The translations under genes were made by a program, and so were the position numbers. A DNA stretch of 12,937 bases from JANQKX01 sp039028695. GTDB lineage: Bacteria; Pseudomonadota; Alphaproteobacteria; Kiloniellales; Kiloniellaceae. The notes under the pieces are model-generated. The model saw nothing but the letters and a program-made list of their open reading frames with translations, did no database searches and had not been told where the DNA came from. Positions 6,849 through 12,937 of this stretch are shown here, piece after piece; within the stretch, counting starts at the first letter, position 1, and every line of letters begins with the position of its first letter. Location of the stretch: assembly GCA_039028695.1 (NCBI GenBank), contig JBCCHN010000146.1:1-12937 (forward strand). The letters run 5' to 3'.

Positions 6849-8929
6849 CTCGAGACCCTAGGTATGATGTTCTGTTCGAGTCGGTGCAAATCGGTCCGCA
6901 CAAAACAAAGAACCGATTCTATCAAGTGCCTCACTGCAATGGTATGGGGTCGGCCTATCCCTCCAGCATGGCCGAAATGCGCGGTATCAAGGCTGAAGGG
7001 GGCTGGTCGGTCGTTTGTACCGAGGAAGTTGAAATCCATCACACCTCGGAACACAGCCCGCTTATCGAGGGGCGCTTATGGGATGACCGCGACATTCCCG
7101 TGTTCGCGCGCATGGCGGAAAAAATCCATGCTCATGGCGCCTTGGCTGGCTTGCAACCCGCCTACTCCAGCTTTACCTCCGCCAATCTGTACAGCCGTGA
7201 AATACCCATGGCGACGGTCCATAGGCCCGTGGAACAGACCTATCCCATCCAAGCACGGGCCATGGACAAGGATGATATTCGCAATCTCCGCCGTTGGCAT
7301 GTGGACGCTGCGGTTCGGGCGCAAAAGGCGGGATTTGATATCGTCTACGACTATTGCGGTCATGACATGAGCATCCAGATGCACTTCCTATCACGGCGCC
7401 ACAATAGGCGGAGTGACGAATACGGCGGTAGTCTGGAAAATAGGGTGCGCCTCTTTCGCGAAATCTTGTACGACATCAAGGATGCGGTTGGGGATCGCTG
7501 TGCGGTGGCCGTTCGTTTTGCGGTCGATGAACTGTTAGGGGAAGAGGGGCTGACCTGCGATGGCGAGGCACGGGATGTGGTAGAAATGCTCGCCGACCTG
7601 CCGGATCTTTGGGACGTTAACGTCAGTGAGTGGTCAAACGACTCCAGTACTTCACGCTTTTCCGAGCAAAACGCCCAAAGCGACTATACCGCCTTTGTCA
7701 AAAAGGTGACCCAAAAGCCGGTGGTCGGGGTTGGCCGCCTGACGTCTCCGGATACCATGGTTTCCTTGATAAAAAAGGGTCACTTGGACCTGATTGGCGC
7801 GGCCCGGCCTTCCATCGCGGATCCCTTCTTGCCGCGCAAAATCGAGGAGGGCCGTCTCGAGGACATTCGTGAATGTATCGGCTGTAATATCTGTGTGACC
7901 GCTGATTTTCTGTGTACCCCCTTGCGCTGCACTCAAAACCCGACAATGGGCGAGGAATGGCGGCGCGGCTGGCATCCGGAGAAAATTGCAGCGAAAAAAA
8001 GCGATGCGTCCTTGCTGGTTGTCGGTGCTGGCCCAGCGGGCCTGGAGTGTGCTCGGGCTTTGGGCCAGCGAGGCTATGCCGTGACCTTGGCGGAACAGGA
8101 CAACGCGCTTGGCGGCCGTGTCACCAAGGAAAGCCGACTGCCCGGCTTGTCTGAATGGAGCAGGGTGCGAGACTATCGACAGCTTCAGCTCGACAAAATG
8201 GTGAATGTAGAGGTCTACCGAAATAGCGGCCTTTCTGCGGATCAAGTACAGGACTTTGGTGCCCGCCACGTTGTCCTGGCAACCGGCAGCCGATGGCGCG
8301 GGGATGGCGTGGGCCGTGCTGTCTTGGAGCCGGTGCCCGGCCATGACTTGCCCCATGTGCTAACACCCGATGCCTTTTTATCCGTCGAGGCGAATGAGAG
8401 CGACCTTCACTTATCCGGGCCGGTGGTGATCTATGACGATGATCACTACTACATGGGAGGCATCCTGGCCGAAATCCTTCGCGGCAAGGGCTATCAGGTG
8501 ACCTTGGTTACGCCGGCGGCTGATGTGTCCAATTTTACCCATAACACAATGGAGCAAGCGCGTATCCAAACCCGGCTGCTGGAAAAGGAGGTGTCCATCA
8601 AGCCACACCGGATGCTGGAGTCTATTAAGGTCGGTACGGTGGAGCTGGCCTGTATCTATACCGAACGCGTGGAAGAGCTGGCCTGCGGCACCCTGATTCT
8701 GGTGACCGCGCGTTTGCCGAATGATGATCTATACTACGACCTGCTATCCGATCAAGATGTCTGGTCCGATGCCGGCATTGAGTCGGTGACGCGGATTGGA
8801 GATTGTTTGGCGCCCGGCACCATTGCGGCGGCGGTCTATGGCGGGCATCGCTACGCTCGCGAGCTGGACGAGCCGATCCCCAAGGGCGTTCCCTTTCGCC
8901 GGGAACTGCCCCAATTGGCGATCGCCTAA
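6845..8929 (+). CDS. trimethylamine/dimethylamine dehydrogenase-like Fe-S flavoprotein (paralogue 1)
   Basis: This 694-residue protein has the full TMADH plan: an old-yellow-enzyme-type FMN barrel (1-about 380) fused to a pyridine-nucleotide-disulfide-oxidoreductase-like region (LVVGAGPAGLE near 391-401). TMADH-type enzymes oxidatively demethylate amines to a lower amine plus formaldehyde and pass electrons to ETF. Cys31 matches the TMADH Cys30 that is covalently bound to FMN (NRFYQVPHC). Cys344, 347, 350 and 362 match the [4Fe-4S] ligands (ECIGCNIC then C). Tyr170/His173 and Asp266 match the catalytic Tyr169/His172/Asp267. Of the aromatic substrate bowl only Trp263 remains; the positions of Tyr60, Trp105 and Trp355 are Glu61, Ala106 and Asp354. 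The start at ATG 6845 overlaps the regulator's stop; a longer frame from 6800 lies within the regulator. The substrate is probably not trimethylamine. Confidence 0.88.
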   Translation: MTRDPRYDVLFESVQIGPHKTKNRFYQVPHCNGMGSAYPSSMAEMRGIKAEGGWSVVCTEEVEIHHTSEHSPLIEGRLWDDRDIPVFARMAEKIHAHGALAGLQPAYSSFTSANLYSREIPMATVHRPVEQTYPIQARAMDKDDIRNLRRWHVDAAVRAQKAGFDIVYDYCGHDMSIQMHFLSRRHNRRSDEYGGSLENRVRLFREILYDIKDAVGDRCAVAVRFAVDELLGEEGLTCDGEARDVVEMLADLPDLWDVNVSEWSNDSSTSRFSEQNAQSDYTAFVKKVTQKPVVGVGRLTSPDTMVSLIKKGHLDLIGAARPSIADPFLPRKIEEGRLEDIRECIGCNICVTADFLCTPLRCTQNPTMGEEWRRGWHPEKIAAKKSDASLLVVGAGPAGLECARALGQRGYAVTLAEQDNALGGRVTKESRLPGLSEWSRVRDYRQLQLDKMVNVEVYRNSGLSADQVQDFGARHVVLATGSRWRGDGVGRAVLEPVPGHDLPHVLTPDAFLSVEANESDLHLSGPVVIYDDDHYYMGGILAEILRGKGYQVTLVTPAADVSNFTHNTMEQARIQTRLLEKEVSIKPHRMLESIKVGTVELACIYTERVEELACGTLILVTARLPNDDLYYDLLSDQDVWSDAGIESVTRIGDCLAPGTIAAAVYGGHRYARELDEPIPKGVPFRRELPQLAIA

Positions 8930-8949
8930 GCGAAATTTCGGAGCAACCG

Positions 8950-11025
8950 GTGTCCCGCGATCCAAGATACGATATTCTGTTCGAGCCTGTTTCCATCGGC
9001 CCGGTGGTGGCGAAGAACCGCTTTTATCAGGTGCCGCACTGTACGGGCAGCGGCTGGGCTCGGCCCCGTACCTTGGCCAGTATGCGTGAGACCAAGGCTG
9101 CGGGGGGCTGGGCGGTGGTTAACACCGAATACTGCTCCGTTCATCCCTCGTGTGACGACAGCCCCTACCCAACCGCCTCCCTTTGGGACGATGGAGATAT
9201 TAGGTCTCATGCTCTGATGACCGAAAAGGTCCACGCCCATGGAGCTCTTGCAGGTGTGGAACTTTGTATTGGTGGCGCTCGCATGGCTAATTTGGGGACG
9301 CGCGAAATTGCTTTAGGTGTAAGCTCCATTCCCAATCTCGCCGGTAACCCGATGCAATCTCGTGCCATGGACAAATCCGACATAAGCGAAGTGCGTCGTT
9401 GGCACCGCAATGCTGCCTTGCGGGCCAAAAAAGCAGATTTCGATCTTGTCTATATCTACGCTACTCACGGCTATTTATTGTCCCAGTTCATGTCACCGGT
9501 ACATAACAGCCGCACGGACGAATATGGCGGCTCCCTCGAAAATCGAATTCGCTTGGTACGGGAGATCATAGAGGACACTAAAGAGGCCATTGGCGAAAGC
9601 ATGGCCGTGGCCGTGCGTTTTTCATCCGAAACCAATAGCGGATCTGAGGGCGAGGATGGGCATCCCATGCCGGGAGAAACCGAGGACATTTTTGGCATGA
9701 TTGGCGAACTGCCGGACCTTTGGGATGTGACGGTCAATGACTATTCCCTGGAAATGGGGTTGTCCCGCTTTGTCCCGGAGGGGGCCCTGGAGCCCTATGT
9801 GGCTGGCATCAAATCCATGACCAGCAAGCCGGTGGTAACGGTGGGCCGCTTTACCTCGCCGGATACCATGGCCAGCCAAATCAAGCGGGGTATCGTTGAT
9901 TTTATCGGGGCGGCTCGGCCGTCCATCGCCGATCCTTACCTGCCGACAAAAATCGAAGAAGGTCGCCTTGAGGACATTCGCGAATGCATCGGCTGCAACA
10001 TCTGCTATATGGGCGATGGCAAGGGGGTCCCGATCGGCTGTACCCAGAATCCCACAATGAGCGAAGAATGGCGGCGCGGTTGGCACCCCGAGATCATACC
10101 GGCCAAGGGTTCGGAGTCTCGGGTGTTGGTGGTTGGTGCCGGGCCGGCGGGATTGGAAGCCTCCCACGCGCTTGGCAAGCGGGGCTATGAGGTTATGTTG
10201 GCAGAGGCGAGCCGCGAGCTCGGCGGGCGTGTCACCCGCGAGGCGCGCTTGCCCGGCCTTAGCGCTTGGATCAGGGTCCGGGATTACCGGCTGCAACAGC
10301 TGGAGAAGCTCCTTAATGTGGAGGTTTATCGGGAGAGTGAGCTGACGGCCGAGGACGTGTTGGCGGTCGGTGCAGATCACGTTGTCATCGCGACTGGGGC
10401 GACGTGGCGGGCAGACGGCTTTGGTCCGTCAAACCCAGGTGGCGTGGAGGGAATTCCATCTGTCGAGACGATTCTGACCCCGGATGATATCATGGCCGAT
10501 CGCTTGCCCTCGGGTCCCACCGTGATCTTTGACGACGATCACTATTACATGGGAACAGTCCTTGCCGAGCTTCTTTCAGCGCAGGGAGTGCCGGTAACCC
10601 TGGTAACACCGGCCGATGCCATCTCTGAATGGGGTGAGTTCACAACCGATCGCTGGCGCGCGCAAACAAAATTGATGGAAATGGGTGTTGACTTGGTGGT
10701 CGCCCATAACCTGACGGCCTTTGATGGTGGGAAGGTCACGCTGAGCTGTCAATATACAGGCAGAGAAAAGTCGATTGAGGCTGAATTCTTGCTGCCCGTA
10801 ACCGCTCGGGTGCCGAATGGGCAACTCTATCGCGATGTGCAGGATCTAATGGCCAAGGGTGAAGTGGATGGCCCAAAATCCCTGAAGCGGATCGGCGATT
10901 GCGATGCACCGTCGATCATTGCCGCCTCAACTTTTGCCGGACACCGCTACGCGCGGGAACTGGATGCGGCGTTGGACCGTGACAATCCGCTTAAGCATGA
11001 CCGAGTCTTTTTCCAGGAGGGGTAG
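8950..11025 (+). CDS. trimethylamine/dimethylamine dehydrogenase-like Fe-S flavoprotein (paralogue 2)
   Basis: This 691-residue paralogue of the preceding gene is alike along the whole length, which suggests an old tandem duplication. Cys31 for covalent FMN, Tyr170/His173, and the Fe-S cysteines 346, 349, 352 and 364 are all present. The catalytic Asp267 of TMADH is Glu268 here. At the bowl, Tyr61 is kept (in NTEYCS, identical in TMADH), Trp264 is Tyr265, Trp105 is Cys106 and Trp355 is Asp356. Residues 229-245 form an acidic, Gly-rich insertion relative to paralogue 1 (near SGSEGEDGHPMPGETED). The start is GTG 8950 with GGAG six bases upstream. An in-frame ATG at 8803 lies within the upstream gene and adds no family-like sequence. 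The 20-base gap after paralogue 1 and 5-base gap before the next gene indicate co-transcription. It may act on a different substrate or on the product of paralogue 1. Confidence 0.88.
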   Translation: MSRDPRYDILFEPVSIGPVVAKNRFYQVPHCTGSGWARPRTLASMRETKAAGGWAVVNTEYCSVHPSCDDSPYPTASLWDDGDIRSHALMTEKVHAHGALAGVELCIGGARMANLGTREIALGVSSIPNLAGNPMQSRAMDKSDISEVRRWHRNAALRAKKADFDLVYIYATHGYLLSQFMSPVHNSRTDEYGGSLENRIRLVREIIEDTKEAIGESMAVAVRFSSETNSGSEGEDGHPMPGETEDIFGMIGELPDLWDVTVNDYSLEMGLSRFVPEGALEPYVAGIKSMTSKPVVTVGRFTSPDTMASQIKRGIVDFIGAARPSIADPYLPTKIEEGRLEDIRECIGCNICYMGDGKGVPIGCTQNPTMSEEWRRGWHPEIIPAKGSESRVLVVGAGPAGLEASHALGKRGYEVMLAEASRELGGRVTREARLPGLSAWIRVRDYRLQQLEKLLNVEVYRESELTAEDVLAVGADHVVIATGATWRADGFGPSNPGGVEGIPSVETILTPDDIMADRLPSGPTVIFDDDHYYMGTVLAELLSAQGVPVTLVTPADAISEWGEFTTDRWRAQTKLMEMGVDLVVAHNLTAFDGGKVTLSCQYTGREKSIEAEFLLPVTARVPNGQLYRDVQDLMAKGEVDGPKSLKRIGDCDAPSIIAASTFAGHRYARELDAALDRDNPLKHDRVFFQEG

Positions 11026-11030
11026 GCACG

Positions 11031-11801
11031 ATGTCTGAGAGCTATGCAGGAAAAGAGGATTTGACGAAGCCTGTCGCCGATACTTGGTTTTCAGTGGAAC
11101 GATACCCATCAGATATTGTCCGGTTTCGAGAACACCATATCGATCCCTATGCCGTGGGAGATTTTTGGTTGCTTGCCGGGTCCCAAAAGGCTTTGGTCGC
11201 GGATACCGGTAGCGGGATTATGTCCTCGGCGTCCCTGGTGGCGTCCCTCGTCGGGAAACCGGTTATCGCGGTGGCGCTCAACAGCTACTATGACCACGCT
11301 GGGGGCTGGCACGCCTTTGCTGAACGGGCCTGCCACCCCTTGGATGCGCCAGCATTGCAAGAGCCACAGGCTGAAAGCGATGCAATCAGTACCTATCTCA
11401 ATGAAACGACCCTATGGGCCTTGCCGCGGGAAGATTTTCGCCTGGCGGACTTTCGTATGACACCGGCGCAGCCCACCTTGTTACTTGAAGATGGGGACGA
11501 ATTGGACCTGGGCGGACGCATAATCACGGCACTCCATTTACCGGGTCGCTCCCCGGGCGGATTGGCCTTGTGGGAAGCGGCAACCGGCAGCCTCTTTACC
11601 AGCGATATGCTGTACGACGGTAGCCACGGCCCTGCTTGGCCACCTGATCAACCCTCGCCCTATGTGGAAAGCCTGAAACGGCTTCGGGATCTGCCCGTTC
11701 AACAGGTTTACCCTGGACATTACGGTGTCATGAGTCCCTCGAGAATGCACCAGGTGATCGACGAACAGCTTGCCAGTCTTGAAAAACGGCCGGACGATTA
11801 G
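11031..11801 (+). CDS. metallo-beta-lactamase-fold protein with degenerate metal site 1
   Basis: This 256-residue protein has the alphabeta/betaalpha hydrolase fold of the MBL superfamily, recognisable from ALVADTGSGI (54-63), the DHAGG motif, LHLPGRSPGGLALWE, TSDML and VYPGHYG. The usual HxHxDH reads N84-S-Y86-Y-D88-H89, and the usual PGH is PGR173, so the three site-1 histidines are Asn, Tyr and Arg. The site-2 ligands Asp88, His89 and His230 and the bridging Asp192 remain. It may bind one metal ion, use a different chemistry, or be non-catalytic. A strong AGGAGG lies ten bases before ATG 11031. Its place after two dehydrogenases suggests a role on a dealkylation product, such as formaldehyde-related or aldehyde/ester chemistry, but no specific reaction can be named. 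Confidence 0.85.
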   Translation: MSESYAGKEDLTKPVADTWFSVERYPSDIVRFREHHIDPYAVGDFWLLAGSQKALVADTGSGIMSSASLVASLVGKPVIAVALNSYYDHAGGWHAFAERACHPLDAPALQEPQAESDAISTYLNETTLWALPREDFRLADFRMTPAQPTLLLEDGDELDLGGRIITALHLPGRSPGGLALWEAATGSLFTSDMLYDGSHGPAWPPDQPSPYVESLKRLRDLPVQQVYPGHYGVMSPSRMHQVIDEQLASLEKRPDD

Positions 11802-11813
11802 CCCCCTTTCCTT

Positions 11814-12671
11814 ATGGATCTTTCCCTTTCCAACATCGCCTTTGGCGATACCAATCCCAAGAATAGAGAAAACTGGAAAATGCTCAAAACTTTTGCGGCG
11901 ACAACGCCGACCAGCGACATCGTAAAAGCCGTGCTAGATGTAGGCGGCGCCATCGTTGCTGGACAAACCTCCCACGACGTGGTCGACCAGATTGCCCGTG
12001 AATTGCGGCCTCACTTCGACCAGCAGGGTGAAAAATTCCAAAACGATTTCAACGGTTATAAGACGTTGCGTCTTGGCTCCATCCTAGGCTTGTCCCCCTC
12101 ATCGGCGGAGCTGATCGCCCATCCGCGCGTGATGGAGGTCACGGCTGGGGTGCTGGGTGCACACTGTGACAACTTCCAGATTGGCAGCTGCACGGCGATC
12201 GAGATTGAGCCGGGTGAATCTGACCAAGTACTGCACCGAGACGACAGCATCTATCCCATCGAGATTCCCGGTGTCGAGTTTCAGATCGGCGTGATGTGGG
12301 CCTTCAACGACTTTACCGAGGAAAATGGCGCGACCCGCTTTGTGCCCAAGGGACACGAGGCTCATGGGGACTCAGACGGCAACGACATGCCCGTCTACCA
12401 GGCGGTGATGCCAAAGGGATCGGTTTTCTATTACCTGGGATCCGCCCTGCACGGCGGTGGCGCAAATCGCGCCCAAGCGCCCCGGCTCGGCCTGATCAAC
12501 ACCTATTGTCTCGGCTGGCTGCGCCAGGAGGAAAACCAATATCTTTCCGTCTCAAAGGAGGCTGCTGATCGTTTGCCCGATCACGTGCGGCGGATCATGG
12601 GCTATCAATCCCATGGGCGCCATCTGGGAGTTTACCCAGGCGACCCGGATAATCATTGGTTCGATAGCTAA
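11814..12671 (+). CDS. phytanoyl-CoA dioxygenase (PhyH) family Fe(II)/2-oxoglutarate oxygenase
   Basis: This protein of 285 residues has the double-stranded beta-helix oxygenase pattern: the iron-binding H141-R-D143 (in VLHRDDSIYP), the distal His213 (SALHGGGANR) and Arg224 eleven residues later, placed to bind 2-oxoglutarate. WAFNDFTEENGATRFVPKGH (162-181) is characteristic of the PhyH family, which includes ectoine hydroxylase. Such enzymes hydroxylate their substrate, and on an N-methyl carbon this results in demethylation. It is the last gene of the operon, 12 bases after the preceding stop. The start is uncertain: ATG 11814 lacks a ribosome-binding site, while ATG 11880 (giving MLKTFAATTPTSD, 263 residues) has GG and AGAGA upstream and matches the usual N-terminus of the family better. 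The substrate is unknown; hydroxylation or N-demethylation of the imported amine is an inference. Confidence 0.83.
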   Translation: MDLSLSNIAFGDTNPKNRENWKMLKTFAATTPTSDIVKAVLDVGGAIVAGQTSHDVVDQIARELRPHFDQQGEKFQNDFNGYKTLRLGSILGLSPSSAELIAHPRVMEVTAGVLGAHCDNFQIGSCTAIEIEPGESDQVLHRDDSIYPIEIPGVEFQIGVMWAFNDFTEENGATRFVPKGHEAHGDSDGNDMPVYQAVMPKGSVFYYLGSALHGGGANRAQAPRLGLINTYCLGWLRQEENQYLSVSKEAADRLPDHVRRIMGYQSHGRHLGVYPGDPDNHWFDS

Positions 12672-12685
12672 TTCGGACTCCGAAT
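12671..12685. terminator. short perfect hairpin between convergent stop codons
   Basis: ATTCGG-ACT-CCGAAT is a perfect six-base-pair inverted repeat filling the space between the oxygenase stop (TAA 12669-12671) and the stop of the convergent dehydratase remnant (12686-12688). Its position suits a bidirectional terminator, but there is no T-run on either side, so efficiency is doubtful. Confidence 0.35.
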
Positions 12686-12829
12686 CTAAGATCCGGCAAG
12701 CTCCACCGTCTCGCCGGAAATGAGCCGGTGGTGCAGCTTCATATCGATGTTGCCGCCGCTGAGCAGCACGGCCACCGGCCCCTGAGCCCGGACTTTTCCG
12801 GCCAAAAGGGCGGCGATGCCAACTGGCGG
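12686..12829 (-). pseudogene. C-terminal remnant of a threonine dehydratase/EutB-like PLP enzyme
   Basis: Read on the minus strand, 12823-12686 encodes VGIAALLAGKVRAQ, then GPVAVLLSGGNIDMKLHHRL and ISGETVELAGS before TAG. The SGGNID motif near the C-terminus, preceded by a G(A/I)AALLAG helix, is characteristic of serine/threonine dehydratases and of the related hydroxyectoine-utilisation dehydratase EutB. Homology should continue upstream into the catalytic body (a VVEGAGAVG-like stretch), but instead the frame meets TGA at 12832-12830 and the sequence changes to an unrelated gene on the other strand. Only about 45 codons remain. Together with a PhyH-family neighbour this recalls ectoine catabolism clusters, but the rest of such a cluster is not here. 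Either a deletion remnant or one side of an assembly junction. Confidence 0.75.
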
Positions 12830-12937
12830 TCATCTCAATCATGGGACCAAGGTCGCGAGAGTTGCTACAAAGCCTGACACCCAATGACATGAGCCACAAG
12901 GCCTTCCCCTTTGCCACCAGCCAGATCATTGAATTAG
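12817..12937 (+). pseudogene. 5'-truncated fragment of a dimethylglycine dehydrogenase/GcvT-family gene, running off the window
   Basis: The plus frame from 12817 reads CQLAVISIMGPRSRELLQSL, then TPNDMSHKAFPFATSQIIEL, and is open to the window end. The pattern LAVxxIMGPRSRELLQ-LT-xD-S--AFPF-TS--IE is that of the folate-binding GcvT-type domain found in glycine cleavage T-protein and in the C-terminal half of dimethylglycine and sarcosine dehydrogenases; the wording fits the latter best. Upstream the frame has no start codon and meets TGA at 12760-12762, inside the dehydratase remnant. The N-terminal FAD domain expected of such enzymes is absent. If the junction is real, this gene is broken; if it is an assembly error, an intact gene may exist elsewhere. 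Its chemistry (removal of N-methyl groups onto folate) matches the theme of the island. Confidence 0.7.

Noticed and set aside
8803..8949. 49-codon N-terminal extension of the second dehydrogenase
   Set aside because: It overlaps the end of the first dehydrogenase and does not resemble the family; GTG 8950 with GGAG gives the canonical N-terminus SRDPRYDILFEP.
12552..12929. 125-codon minus-strand open frame at the right end
   Set aside because: It runs across the junction in a frame different from the recognisable dehydratase frame and shows no family features.

Overview
The window looks like an accessory catabolic island of a moderately GC-rich proteobacterium, most likely an alphaproteobacterium. 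This is an inference from gene content: a Pot-type cation importer, a BetI-like repressor, trimethylamine-dehydrogenase-like flavoproteins and a dimethylglycine-dehydrogenase/GcvT fragment. There are no RNA genes, insertion sequences or CRISPR arrays that I can see.

Layout. At 1-229 there is a convincing minus-strand promoter (extended -10 at 122-130) whose gene would lie mostly beyond the left edge. At 230-1576 (minus) is a Tat-exported FAD amine oxidase. A 327-base divergent intergenic region follows, carrying two copies of a TetR-type operator (core TGAC-NN-GTCA) 43 bases apart. From 1904 to 12671 everything reads on the plus strand in one tight series: substrate-binding protein (Tat signal), two permeases and an ATPase of a spermidine/putrescine-type ABC importer; a BetI-like TetR regulator; two paralogous trimethylamine/dimethylamine-dehydrogenase-like Fe-S flavoproteins; a metallo-beta-lactamase-fold protein; and a phytanoyl-CoA-dioxygenase-family Fe(II)/2-oxoglutarate oxygenase. 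Spacings are mostly -4 to +20 bases. The exceptions are a 216-base gap with a strong RNA hairpin after the binding protein and a 45-base gap before the regulator.

Proposed joint role (inference): a cationic, probably N-methylated amine is partly oxidised in the periplasm by the exported amine oxidase and/or captured by the binding protein. It is imported and then oxidatively N-dealkylated by the two dehydrogenases, with the hydrolase-fold protein and the oxygenase handling an intermediate. The regulator most likely represses both divergent transcripts and is relieved by the amine or a product. The substrate is unlikely to be trimethylamine itself: at least two aromatic residues of the TMADH active site are replaced in each enzyme, and both carry Asp in place of the bowl tryptophan.

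Right end. Just past the oxygenase stop the sequence holds the last ~45 codons of a minus-strand threonine-dehydratase/EutB-like gene. It switches abruptly, near 12817-12823, to the interior of a plus-strand dimethylglycine-dehydrogenase/GcvT-type gene that runs off the window. Both genes have lost their 5' parts at the same point. This is either a real deletion/rearrangement or an assembly chimera, and it is the most checkable anomaly here. The other main points of interest are the metallo-beta-lactamase-fold protein that has lost all three site-1 zinc histidines but kept site 2, and the divergent dehydrogenase pair.
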